Below, piece by piece: positions 13,640-24,479 of a DNA stretch of 64,000 nucleotides (position 1 is the first letter of the stretch; every line of letters begins with the position of its first letter). The notes below the pieces were generated by a model. That model saw nothing but the letters and a program-made list of their open reading frames with translations, was not told the DNA's origin and searched no databases. Both the position numbers and the translations under genes were made by a program. This stretch comes from Impatiens glandulifera (taxonomy: Eukaryota; Streptophyta; Magnoliopsida; Ericales; Balsaminaceae), in NCBI RefSeq assembly GCF_907164915.1, contig NC_061862.1, positions 36,643,522 to 36,707,521 on the forward strand. The letters run 5' to 3'.

Positions 13640-14385
13640 ATGAAGAAAGCAGTAATGAAATATATGGCGGCCAACTCCTTTCTTGAGCAAACAGTTGGCA
13701 ACATCGATCCATCCATGGAGAGCTGCAACGTGGAGAGACGTTCTATTATTGTAATACCTAGTTATGACCAACGACGGATCTTCCTCCAATTAAGGATGGC
13801 AATTTGAAACCGTCCCGCGAAAATCGAACCGAATTGCCCCGTTTGGGACGGTTTTTTCCCGAAACCGAACGAGGATGGGGCGGGGATGGTATTTGTGTCC
13901 CCCGACCCGCCCCGACCCGTCCCGCCCCGATTTCACCCCGTTTTCATCCCGATTCTGCCCCGAATACCATAAACATAATTAAATATATTAAATCACCAAT
14001 ATATTTATTTATTTACTATATTTTATAAGAGTATTGAAATTATTTCTTTATAATAATATAAAATTTTAATATATTATAATATATATTATATTAAAAAATT
14101 GGTTTATATAATTTTATTGTATAATATTTATTTATTTTTTTAAATAAAAATTATTAACGGTGCACTGTGGGATTCCCCGAAACCGAAAAAAACTGAACGG
14201 GGCGGGGATGGTATTAAAAAAATCCCCGAAATTAAAACGGTACGGGGATGGTAATTGCATTCCCCGCCCCGAACCGCCCCATTGCCATCCCTACCTCCAA
14301 TAACTTCATTAAAGTAACAAGATCATTTTGATGTGCGTGCCATAACATCTGAGACGTTCTGCTCACCTTTCTTTTCTCCTTCTTC
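13640..14385 (-). pseudogene. Captured ankyrin-repeat gene fragment in CACTA 1
   Basis: On the minus strand a frame starts ATGGATAAGAAGAAGGAG near 14384 and gives a basic start followed by 'LWHAHQNDLVTLMKLLE'. After an interruption by the MITE it resumes with 'EDPSLVITRYYNNRTSLHV' and 'AALHGWIDVANCLLKKG', a clear ankyrin repeat. It leaves the coding frame near 13675, possibly at an intron. Only about 1.5 ankyrin repeats are present, and an insertion splits the exon. It is a transduplicated host fragment, not a working gene; which ankyrin family it came from I cannot say. Confidence 0.8.
13783..14301. mobile_element. hAT-type MITE nested in the ankyrin exon
   Basis: The ends are TAAGGATGGCAATTTG at 13791 and the inverted ATTGCCATCCCTA ending at 14293. 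The 8-bp target duplication CCTCCAAT lies at 13783-13790 and 14294-14301, as hAT elements make. It is 503 bp long, with GC-rich ends made of CCCCGACCCG-type runs and an AT-rich middle, and has no transposase. Confidence 0.93.
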
Positions 14386-15069
14386 TTATCCATCGCCGTC
14401 GACGAAGAATGGCTGGTGTCGACAGTTGGAGCCAGTTCACATGTAATCGAAAGATCTCAGATCTGAACCAATCTTGGAACTATACTAAATCAGATCCCCT
14501 TTATGAAGAAACAATATATTGGATATGAAACCCTATAGAGAACGAAAGCGTCGAAACAGGATTTGCGTGACAACAGAACTTTAAGAGTATCTCCGTTGTT
14601 GATAGAGTTGGGCTCCAAGGCGCTATAGTCGTAGGGAAGATCGGGAAGAGAGAAGGTATGCGGTTACGCTTTAAAACCCTAACCTTTTATAGGTCAAACT
14701 TCACCTCTATCTTTTGATAGGTGCGCAACTCTTGTTGGAGATGAGAGCTCGGAGATCTCGACGAACCTTCTCGATTTCATTGGATATGCAATGTTTGTCT
14801 TCAATGTCTTCTCTACCTTCAAGTCTGCTGAGGAAGCGGGTATCTTAAGGTGAGAGAGAAAGCTGAAAATAACTTTGGGGTGAAAAAATTATTAAATTAA
14901 TGCTAATGCTCTCGAAAATAAATATTATTTCCGAGGGTAATTGGATTCTTTTGGTAATATTTTAAGTATTACTATAGGCGGAAGAATGCTCTCGGCGATA
15001 AAAATATTTCCAAGAATGGAAGAAAGCACTCGACAATTGTTCTTGGTAAATGTGCATATTCTACTAGTG

Positions 15070-15345
15070 CAGAATCTTTCTCGGCCACCATAAAAATGAC
15101 GTCCTTGGGGAGCGCTTGATAGATGGCGACGAGAGTCATTATATATTTCCGTTCGTTGACCTCATCGAGCATCACAACTTCTCACACTCGTTATGCTAGT
15201 AAGTTTACCCAAATATTCAATGCCCACACCGAGTAGTTACTCTTCGTGAGTAACGGATATAAGAGAGTCACGTTCCCTTCCCTTCTCTTCTGATCTTCAT
15301 TGTTGTTGCATCTTTGGTTGATTTTGACGATATGTTCTTCAGATA
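15070..15345 (-). pseudogene. copia 1 gag, 5' part
   Basis: Minus-strand gag start, including 'MMLDEVNERKYIMTLVAIYQ' from about 15175 down and 'FMVAEKDSA' just before the CACTA insertion. It joins in sense to the piece below 12907. The frame is broken upstream of 15175. Confidence 0.75.
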
Positions 15346-15346
15346 G

Positions 15347-15360
15347 GCTTTGATACCAAA
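15347..15360 (-). promoter_or_regulatory. Primer-binding site of copia 1
   Basis: GCTTTGATACCAAA on the plus strand directly abuts the right LTR. Read on the minus strand it resembles the complement of the 3' end of initiator tRNA-Met. Confidence 0.85.
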
Positions 15361-15666
15361 TGTTGGTTCCGATTTATCGGATCTTCTGAACAATGATGAA
15401 GACATGAAAATAAGTAAAGAAACTAAGAAGAACAATGATATATATGTTGAAGATGAAAAGTTTTTGAAGTCTTGACTCTTGAGTTCTGTATATCAACCTT
15501 TGCAAACAATATTTTTAAATAAGTAAATTAGCCTAAAAAGCCTAAACTACTTATATATACAACCACAAACTCATTAATAATTAAATAAGTCATAATTGCA
15601 TAAAGGACCAATAACTTTCAAATTTATTAATAACTTTCAAATTTATTAACAATGCTTAGACTTACA
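15361..15666 (-). repeat. 5' LTR of copia 1
   Basis: 306 bp, starting TGTTGGTTCCGATTTATCGG and ending GACTTACA on the plus strand. It holds an extra tandem copy of a unit around AACTTTCAAATTTATTA near 15613-15650 that the other LTR lacks. Confidence 0.9.
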
Positions 15667-15671
15667 AATAA

Positions 15672-17099
15672 TAAATTAATTTTATTTAAATCGTTAAAAA
15701 AATTGTAATAATAACAGTAAAAACTCGAAATTGCGATATTAGAATGAACATGTCTAAAATTTCAATTTTACCTTATAACCTCAATTTGACAATTAATCCT
15801 TTAACCCATGTGTTTAGATGTAAAATAATCTAGATTATTATGTTGCTTAAATCACGCAATTCCTCATGTTGCCTTTAAAAAAAGTATGTTATATATATAT
15901 AGATATATATATATTATTTTTTATTACAGATGAATTTCAATATAATATTCTAAAAATTTTAATTTTTTGACAGTTATTATTTAATTAAATATAAATTCAG
16001 AATAATTTTTTATTTTAATTTTTAAAATGTAGATATCTGAATTACCTATTAATAATATGGTTGACCGTAAATAATTCTAGAAAATAATACAAAATTGATT
16101 AGCATAACCCACATCCTGATGGGAGAAAATTAATAAATTTATTATCAAAATCTACACATATAGGTATATAAGTAAAATTCACAATAGTTTGTTAATACCA
16201 ACTTTTAAATATCTAAATTTAAAATTGTATAATTTTAATAATTTTTAAAGTAATTTTTTTATATTTTTAAATAATATTTAAAAACATTAACCACTAAAAC
16301 TATAGAAAAAGACCATGACTTAGAAGTAGAATCATCCTCAAAACAAGTACTATCTATCATATTTTGAACAATAAAATATTATATATATAATATTTTATAA
16401 AATATGAGAAATTTGGTGTCATTAATTCTGTAAAAAATGATGTGAGAAACACTAATAGATTTAAATATAATATTAGAAAAAAATTATAATTTAATTTTAA
16501 TTACATGTTGTTATATGCATCATTTTTTCAATTATTACTTTATTTTAAATATAAAATGTATTAAGAAAATAATATTGGGTACCCACTAGCCTGTCACGAC
16601 TCATAAAGAAAAAGAAAAGTGATTTTAATATTCCTTAGATGCTTTCTTGATAATTTATTTTATTAATGTTAATCTTGAACATATGTAATAAAGACACGTG
16701 TACGGACCGATATAAATGTTCACCTAGATAAGTTCTACTAGTATGGTCGGTAAGGAATTATATATATATCTTTTACGCGTAATCTCTTACAACAAGAAAT
16801 CGAAGGTTTCATTTCTTTTTATTCATTAAAGATAAGGCTTATTTTTTTCGTAGTATTTTAATAAATTTATTAAAAAATTAATTTTTCACTGAATCAATTC
16901 TCAAAAATTACATTACTTATTTTATTAATCAAAATACTAAAATACTCTATATTTTAAATTATTATTTTTTATTTTATTAATATATCAATACTTCTCAAAA
17001 TTATCACAAATCATTACATTTTTTCTTTTTTAAGATTTTTCAAAAATCCCAATCCAAACAAAGCGTCATTTTAGTCAACGCCATATATTTTTCAATTTC
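15672..17099. other. AT-rich upstream region of the nucleoredoxin gene
   Basis: No gene or element ends recognised. It is AT-rich with TA runs near 15888-15912 and probably includes the distal promoter. Confidence 0.5.
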
Positions 17100-17108
17100 T
17101 ATATATAA
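17100..17108 (+). promoter_or_regulatory. Candidate TATA box of the nucleoredoxin gene
   Basis: TATATATAA lies about 100 bp before the ATG, a plausible distance for a 60-75 nt leader. TA runs are common in this DNA, so this is only a candidate. Confidence 0.4.
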
Positions 17109-17205
17109 TCTCATCTACCATATTGATTGATTGATTATAAATTTATGCACACCCACACAACACAGTTTTGATTCTACCCATTATTCTCAACAAAGAAGAA
17201 CGGAG

Positions 17206-20200
17206 ATGATCGAAGAAGTCGAAATACACGACCTTACGAAGATCCTCTCTTCGCCGGACAGAGATTTCCTCATTCGAAACAACGGAGAACAGGTAGTTTC
17301 ACATTGTTAATTTTCATATTTATTGTTTATATGATTTTGATTGATTGATCGATCGATCGATGGAGGCTGCTTCATACTTGGGTTTTCTTAAATTGATTGT
17401 TTTTTCATAGTAAACTAACAGATACGACTTGGGTTTCTGCTCAATCCATTTACGCCGTCGTCTTACCCATAAGGTGTTTGTAGAAATGCATGCTTAGGAT
17501 CAATGGTGTAGCGAGTTGGGTTGGGTAGAATTTTTAAAAATTTATATATATATATATATATATAGGTTAAAGTAGAAGGAATATATATATATATATATAT
17601 ATATAATTTTGAAAAGTATCCGGATTGTCGGGTCGAGAGCTGTGGTTAATTTAAATATATATGTAAGAGTAAATGAATATTTGGGTCGGATTTTGAGTTG
17701 ACCCGTCCATAAACATAAAACGGTTAAAAATAAATTAAAAATACTATAGATATGTTTTGATCTCGCAACCTAACAAAAATAAGTACAACTTTTTAACCAA
17801 CTAGGCTAATAATATTTTATATTTTAAATTCATACCAAATTTTATGAATGCGGGACGTTGTAACAATATATTTTCCCATGTGCATCGTACGAGGATATTC
17901 CTAGATATATATAATAGTGTTACTGTTTTCTAATAATTATATTATTCTAATTTTATTAAAATAATTATTATTAATATTTTATTTATATAAATAATATTTT
18001 TTTAATATACAAATATTTATTATAATATATAAATTTTAATTAATATATAAATAAAATTTATTTATATATGTTAAAATATAAAAAATTATATATAAAATAA
18101 TTTAAATTATATAATAGTGTTATTAATTCTTTTAAAACTATGTTTATATGATAATTATATATTGTTATTTTTTTTTTATTAATTTTAATATAATTAATAA
18201 TATAAATTACTTATAAAATAAAGATTAAAATAATAATTTATATAAATATAAAAATAAAATAGTCTTTTATATTTTTTTTAATTTTAAATAAATTAAAATT
18301 TTGATATATTATTTATTCTTTAAAACAATTTATATGCATTAATATTTTATAAATTTCTTTTAGATTGTCTATTCACTTAATAATATGATTTTGTATATTT
18401 GTCATTATTTTTATTTATTTTTTTATATTTTCACACAATTAAACTATACTAATTAGACTTTCAAATTTTATTTATTTATATATGTATATGTATATGAGGA
18501 ATGATAAACTCAACGAAAGATTCAACGAAAGCAAATTCAACGAAAGCAAATTCACGAATCTGACGTGACGCTCTTTTTGGGTCCCGAAATGACCGTTTCG
18601 GGACATTATGAAGCCGTTTTGGTACCTGAAATAAGTATTTCGGAATATTAAAAAAAAATTTCTCTCTCCTACCAAAATGTTATGCAACGTTTATTCATTC
18701 GTGAACTTGTTTTCGTTGATTTTATCATTTTTCATATATAGTTAGTTTTTTTTTTGTTTAAAATTAAATTAATTTAACTTTTCATATTTTTAAACCAAAA
18801 TTTTCATCAACTATGTATTTTTAAATTTATAAATTTCTTTTTTAAATTGAATACTTTTTTTATCTTTGATTAGATTTCGTATATTTATTTTATTTTAATA
18901 AAGGTATTCGTGGAACGATTAAATTAATATTTTCGCTTATTATATTTATACTATTTTCAGCCAACTGAACAAAAAAAATTCCAAGATTCACCCTTGCTTA
19001 GGATGTTTTCAAATTCTTTGACTTTACAGGTTAAACTTGACAGTTTGAAAGGGAAGAAAGTTGCTTTGTATTTCTCTGCATCATGGTCTGTTCCATGTAA
19101 ATGGTTCACCCCAACTTTGGTGGAAGCCTATAATGAGCTGACATCTAAAGGAGATTTTGAGATTATATTTGTTTCAGTACATGATGATGAAGAATCTTTT
19201 ACATGTGACTTCTCCAAGATGCCATGGCTTGCAATTCCCTATTCAGATTATGAAGTTCGTAAGAACTTGGATTCGGTTTTTGAGGTGAACAATTTACCTT
19301 TTCTGGTGTTCATCGACAATACCGGAGAAGTTGTGACGAATGAAGGAGTCGCGTTAATCCAAGAATATGGAGCGGAGGCATATCCTTTCACTGTAGATTC
19401 TTTGGCTGTGATAAGAGTGGAGGAAGAAGAAGCTAAGAAGAACCAATCTCTGAATTCTCTCCTAGTTTCCAAGTTCAGTGATTTTGTCATTTCATCTGAT
19501 GGGAAGAAGGTGCGTGCGTGTGTCTTCTTCATCGAGCTTGAATGCTTAAATTTGCTTATTTGTATCAAATTTCATAAACTCAAACTGCATCTCTTTTTTA
19601 CTTGGTGTAGATTCCTGTTTCTTCTCTTCAAGGGAAAACGATTGGTCTATATTTCTCCAACTCTTCCTATGGAAGATGCATCAAGTACACTAAAGATCTA
19701 GTGAAAGTGTACAAGGAAATACAGAAAGGGAACGAATCAGAATTCGAGATGATCACAATACCGTTGGACGAAGAAGAAGATTCATTCAAAGAAGATCTCA
19801 AGAGTCTCCCATGGTTGGCATTGCCTTTCAAGGACAAGAGAGCCGGAAAGCTGGAGAGGTACTTCGAACTCATCTCTCTTCCCAAACTTGTCATCATCGG
19901 TCCAGACGGAAATACCCTTCAGCAAGACGTAGCCGACATTGTGGGAGAACACGGTTCCCAAGCCTATCCATTCACGGCGGAAAGGTTAGATCACCTCGAA
20001 GAGCTGAAAAGGAAGAAACTGAAAAGGAAGAAACTGAAAAAACTGAAAAGGAAGAAACTGAAAAGGAAGAAACTCGAATCCCAAACGTTAGAAGAGGTTT
20101 TAGTCTCTGAAGGAGGTCTGGATTTCGTAATCGGAAAAGAGGGAGTAAAAGTTCCAATTTCCGACTTAGTCGGGAAGACCATCCTTCTCTACTTCTCCGC

Positions 20201-20819
20201 ACATTGGTGTCATCCTTGTCGCGCTTTTATGCCGAAGCTGACAGAGGTTTACAACCAAATAAAGGAGAAAGATGCAGAATTCGAGCTGATTTTCGTCTCT
20301 AGCGATCGCGATCAAGCCTCGTTCGATGACTACTTCGCGACTATGCCTTGGCTGGCATTACCATTCGGGGACGAGAGGAATGAGGGGCTTTCGCGCCTGT
20401 TTAAGGTGCGTATGATTCCGACCCTTGTGGCACTTGGGAAGACTGGGAAGACTGTTTCGACGAAGGTAAGGGAGATGGTGATGTCGCATGGAGCGAAAGC
20501 ATATCCGTTTGATGAGGAGAAGATGAAGGAGATAGAGAAGGAGATAGAGAAGGAGTTTAATGATTTGGTGAAGGGGTTGCCCGAGAAAGTTAAGGTTGAG
20601 AGTCATGAACACGAGCTGGTGTTGATGAGACGGGAGGATTTCTTGTGTGAGGAATGTGACGAGTCTGAGTCTGAGTATGCGGAAGTTTGGTCTTATTATT
20701 GCGATGATTGTTGTTTTCACCTTCATCCTAAATGTGCTTTGAAAGAAGAAGAGAAAGTGGCAGAAGAAGAAGGGAAGGAGGAGGAGAAGGATGGTGCTGG
20801 TGGTCCTAAAGAAGAATGA
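17206..20819 (+). CDS. NRX1: Nucleoredoxin (NRX1-like), three exons
   Basis: Inferred exons are 17206-17292, 19030-19509 and 19611-20819, with GT-AG phase-0 introns, giving 591 residues (plant NRX1 proteins are a little under 600). The start 'MIEEVEIHDLTKILSSPDRD' and 'FLIRNNGEQ' are typical of NRX1. Three thioredoxin-like domains follow. Domain 1 has 'SASWSVPC' (residues 45-52, the first catalytic Cys replaced by Ser49). Domain 2 has 'NSSYGRC' (206-212, degenerate). Domain 3 has 'SAHWCHPC' (385-392), an intact WCxPC site. The C-terminal end (about 521-568) is a DC1 zinc finger with paired CxxC and 'HLHPKC'. Family members are cytosolic and nuclear thiol reductases that work with NADPH-thioredoxin reductase. 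A lysine-rich repeat (about 321-345) expands the linker before domain 3. No stop or frameshift was found. Confidence 0.9.
17583..17904 (+). mobile_element. Helitron-like fragment in nucleoredoxin intron 1
   Basis: It shares an extended match, in the opposite orientation, with the Helitron at 35975-36721, including GGGTCGAGAGCTGTGGTTAA near 17630 and CAACCTAACAAAA near 17767. It ends CTAG at 17901-17904 after a decayed hairpin (GTGCATCGTAC). The base after CTAG is A, not the T expected, and the 5' end is lost in a (TA)n run, so the borders are approximate. Confidence 0.65.
18491..18738. mobile_element. MITE in nucleoredoxin intron 1
   Basis: About 28-bp imperfect terminal inverted repeats: TATATGAGGAATGATAAAC at 18491 and the inverted match ending at 18738 (TTTATCATTTTTCATATA). 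No coding capacity. A short tandem repeat (ATTCAACGAAAGCAA) lies next to the left end. The superfamily was not determined; the ends and a possible TA target are compatible with a Tc1/mariner or other MITE. Confidence 0.6.
20004..20075 (+). repeat. Coding minisatellite, 15-bp unit CTGAAAAGGAAGAAA
   Basis: Four full units and one shortened unit (CTGAAAAAA) in frame within exon 3. They encode repeated LKRKK and insert about 24 strongly basic residues between domains 2 and 3. Confidence 0.95.
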
Positions 20820-20854
20820 GTTTGTGATGGTGAGGTTTGTAGGGCAGCAACATA

Positions 20855-20860
20855 AATAAA
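20855..20860 (+). terminator. Candidate polyadenylation signal of the nucleoredoxin gene
   Basis: AATAAA lies 36 bp after the stop codon, a little close to the stop but otherwise normal for a plant gene. Confidence 0.5.
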
Positions 20861-20869
20861 CTGATTTCA

Positions 20870-21860
20870 AATTATGAGTTTATTTGTTAAATATAATATA
20901 TTAATTTTTTTTATCTCTTTCAATATTATATATAATATACTAATTATATATATATATATATAATATTATTGTTGGCCCTTTTTCTTTCTATTATCAATTA
21001 TATTTTTAATAAAATTTAAAAAGCAGGATTTTTATATATTTGTTCAAGTATATAAGTATAAATTTTTTCTAATACATTAAATTGATATTTTTTTACTAAT
21101 ACATAAAAATAAAATAAAAAATGATGAACAAAACTTACCCAATAAGTTAACCAACAAAATAGTTGTTTCCTTTTTTATTATTGAATTTCCTTACAAAAAA
21201 AGTCAAAGTTATCTAAAAGAAAAAATTTGCATAAGTTAAAATAAATTTTAATTACGTGTGGGCCTCTTATGAAAGAATGAAAGGTGAAGACAGAAGAAAA
21301 AGAAAAATAATAAATGAAAAATGAAAAAAATTATGAAGACTCAAGAAGAGAGATGGAGAGTGAAAGAAATAGTAATGAATGAATGAAGAGATGCAGACGA
21401 ACATATGAAGATTCACTTAAATTAGATGAAGAGTCGCATAAATACATTAAAAATTAGAGTTTTACTTTAGGGATTTTGGGTCTTCATATCGACTTTGAAG
21501 AAAAATAGAATGAAGAAAAAAATATTATTTAAATTTTGAATTTTAATATTAAGTAAATAAATAAAAATATTATATATTATGAGACTCGAAAATACTCGAC
21601 AATGCATCGAACAAACATTATATGAGCTCGAACTTGGCTCGAACTCGGTCAAAGTCAAGATCAAGTCAATTTTTGATCGAGCGGCTCACTAGCAATTTAT
21701 GAGCGGCTCGCAATCAATTTAGATTGGATACGAGATTGTGATGAGACGTAGAATTTGTTTTCTCGATGTTATACCGTTCTAACTTATATAAAATATATAG
21801 TTTTAAATACTGTCTCCAACTAAATATTATTTAAATTTTGTATGTAAAATTTTCTTTGTG
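20870..21860. other. Intergenic DNA downstream of the nucleoredoxin gene
   Basis: AT-rich, with a TA run near 20946-20962. Around 21598-21720, repeated GCTCGAACT-like words resemble decayed ends of a DNA transposon, but no matching pair of ends was found. No gene seen. Confidence 0.5.
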
Positions 21861-22357
21861 GTGGGTCAATACATTAATTAATTATTTTAATTATAATAAA
21901 ATATAATATTAATTAATTAAATTTAATAAAATAATAATATATTTAATTAAATATAAAAAAATTATTCATATAATGAATTAAGTTGGAATTTTTATGATTT
22001 GAAATAAAATTTTGTTTGTACTTTTTTTTTATGTGAAATAGAGAGAAAAAATGTTCGTCACTATATCATTGACTTGAGAAAAGAATAAATTGTGAGGAGA
22101 GAAGACTGAATAGAGAAGAAATTTGTTTTTTTTTTCTAACAAATTATATTGCGTCACTCTATTCATAATTTGGGTTTACCCAAACCCAACCCTAACCCAA
22201 AATATTAATTTGGGTTGGTTAATTTGGGAAGGGTTGAGTTGAGTATGTGTTGGGTTTAATTTGGATTGGGTTAGGATTACCCAAATTATATAAATTTAAT
22301 TTAATTCTCTATTATTAAACCAATATAAATCAATCATTTTCCAACTTGAAGTCGAAC

Positions 22358-23185
22358 ACATTTTTGACATTTTAACATGTTTTTCACACGTTTAACACGT
22401 TTTAACATGTTTTCACACATACAATATGTTTTTCACACGTTTAATATGTTTTTCACGTTTTTGGCACGTTTAACACATTTTGACATGTTTAACACGTTTT
22501 CACACCAATAACATTTTTTTCACGTTTAACACGTTTTTGAAATATTTAATATGTTTAACACGTTTTTGACAAATTAAAAAGGTTTTTCACGTTTTTGTCA
22601 TGTTTAACACGTTTTTGACATATTTAATACGTTAACACGTTTTAAATAAGTTTAACACGGTTTTTATGTTTTTGACACGTTTAACACGTTTTGATATTTT
22701 AACACGTTTAACACATTTTTGATATGTTTAACACGTTCAACACGTTTTTTACACATTTAACACATTTTTCACACGTTTAACATGTTTTTCACATTTTTTA
22801 CATGTTTAACACGTTTTTGACATATTTGACACGTTTTCACACGTTAACACGTTTTCCACATTTTTGGCATGTTTAACACGTTTTTGACATGTTAAACATG
22901 TTTAACACGTTTTTAGCTCATTTAACATGTTTTGGTATGTTTAACATGTTTTTCACGTTTTTGGTATGTTTTTGGGACGTTTAACACGTTTTGACATTTT
23001 AACAGGTTTTTATACATTTAACAAAATTTTGATATGTTTAACATGTTTTTTTTGCACGTTAACACGTATTGACAAGTTGTAACACGTTTTTGACACGATG
23101 AACACGTTTTTGGCATGTTTAACATATTTTTCATAATTTTGGCACGTTTAACATATTTTTTCATGTTTTGGCACATTAAACATAT
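22358..23185 (+). repeat. Array of a roughly 20-bp TTTAACACGTTTTTGACATG-like motif
   Basis: Dozens of degenerate direct copies of TTTAACACGTTTTTGACA or TTTTTCACACG variants, with unit length varying around 10-20 bp. The array ends where the motif flips orientation near 23185. Confidence 0.85.
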
Positions 23186-24180
23186 GACAAACGTATTAAA
23201 CGTGTCAAAAATGTGAGAAACATGTTAAACGTGTCAAAAACATGTTAAACATTTCAAAAATATTTTAAACGTGTTAAACGTGTCAAAACGTGCCAAAAAT
23301 GTGGAAAACTTGGAAAACGTGTTCAACATGTTAAACGTGCCAAAAATTTGAAAATGTGTGAAAAATGTGTTAAACATGTTAAAAACGTGTTAAGCATATT
23401 AAAAACGTGTTAAACGTGTCAAGCATGTGAAAAACATGAAAAACATGTTAAACGTGTCAAAACGTGTTAAAAAATATGAAAAATGTGTTAAATGTGTCAT
23501 AATAGTGAAAAATGTGTCAAATGTGTTAAAAACGTGTTAAACATGCCAAAAACATGAAAGACGTGTTAAATGTGCCAAAAATGTGTTAAACGTGTCAAAA
23601 ACGTTTTAAACATGTTAAACATGTTAAACGTGTGAAAAACATATTAAATGTGTCAAAACATGGAAAACTTGGAAAACTTGGAAAACATGTTAAATGTGTC
23701 AAAACGTGCCAAAAACGTGAAAAATATGTTAAACGTGCCAAAAACGTGTGAAAACATGTTAAATATGTTAAAAACGTGTTAAACGTGTCAAGAATGTAAA
23801 AAACGTGAAAAACATGAAAAACATGTTAAACGTATTAAATATGTTAAAAGTGTTAAACGTGTCAAGAATGAGAAAAACGTGAAAAACATGTTAAACGTGT
23901 CAATGTGTCATAATCGTGAAAAACGTGTCAAACGTGTCAAAAACATGTTAAACGTGTTAAACATGCTAAAAACATAAAAAAAAAACGTGTTCAATGTGTC
24001 AAAAATGTGTTACACGTGCCATAAACGTGTTAAACGTGTCAAAAACGTGTTAAACGTGTGAAAAACATATTAAACGTATTAAAAACGTGAAAAACATGTT
24101 AAACGTGATAAAAATGTGAAAAATATAAAAAACGTGTTAAACAAATAAAAATGTGTTAAACGAGTCAACTACATGTTAAA
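23186..24180 (-). repeat. Mirror array: AAACGTGTCAAAAACGTGTT-like motif
   Basis: The reverse complement of the motif in the left array, repeated for about 1 kb. Copies differ from each other, so pairing with the left array would be imperfect but extensive. Confidence 0.85.
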
Positions 24181-24479
24181 TGAAAAAATAATTTGGGTTA
24201 CCCAACCCATATTAGTAAATTAATGAGTTGGGTAAATTTAATTTGGGTTGAATATGGATGGAATAATACGGGTTGGGTTTACCCGTTTGCTCACCCCTAC
24301 TCATTTCTCTCAAATTTACTCTCCCAAATTTTCTCCCCAAATATTTTTTCTATATTTTATGTCTAATTTTTTTTTTTATTGAAACAAATTAATTGTAAAT
24401 ATATGAAACAAAATACAAACAGGGATATATAACGGATACCCATTAGGTGATACAACTGAGATTAAATATAGATTTAGGC

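Larger units (their letters stand above)
12904..15072. mobile_element. CACTA transposon 1 (non-autonomous, carries host exons)
   Basis: The ends are CACTAGTAAAAAAATTG at 12907 and, inverted, TTCTACTAGTG ending at 15069. The 3-bp target duplication CAG lies at 12904-12906 and 15070-15072. Both ends carry many short GAGAGC/GCTCTC subterminal motifs, as CACTA elements do. No transposase is present in its 2163 bp. It interrupts the gag of copia 1 and carries an ankyrin-repeat gene fragment plus a nested MITE. Confidence 0.93.
8918..15671 (-). mobile_element. Ty1/copia retrotransposon 1 with 5-bp target duplications
   Basis: LTRs of about 0.3 kb (8923-9215 and 15361-15666) start TGTTGGTTCC and end in CA. 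The flanks carry the 5-bp duplication AATAA at 8918-8922 and 15667-15671. The strand is set by a primer-binding site beside the right LTR (15347-15360, reverse of TTTGGTATCAAAGC, like initiator tRNA-Met) and a polypurine tract beside the left LTR (CCTCCCCTG on the plus strand at 9217). The gene order gag, protease, RT, RNase H read on the minus strand is that of copia. The integrase is missing, the gag is partly inverted-duplicated, and a CACTA element sits in gag, so it is dead. Confidence 0.92.
22166..24301. mobile_element. Foldback element with mirrored minisatellite arrays
   Basis: Subterminal inverted segments rich in AATTTGGGTT and ACCCAACCC words lie at about 22166-22290 and 24183-24301. 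The right end, read inward, is TAGGGGTGAGCAAACGGG, a form often seen at plant hAT or foldback ends; the left end lacks the outermost part. Between them lie two long arrays of the same short motif in opposite orientations, so the whole element can fold on itself. No transposase and no clear target duplication. Confidence 0.65.

Noticed and set aside
13640..14385. Functional ankyrin-repeat host gene
   Set aside because: Only a fragment is present, split by a MITE and enclosed in a CACTA element.
20358..20870. 170-codon minus-strand open frame
   Set aside because: It lies opposite exon 3 of the nucleoredoxin gene and is explained by codon bias of the true strand.
22358..24180. Possible centromeric or telomeric satellite
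   Set aside because: The motif is degenerate, flips orientation once in the middle and is framed by inverted ends, so it belongs to one foldback element. A short AACCCTAACCC word near 22190 is part of its end, not a telomere repeat.
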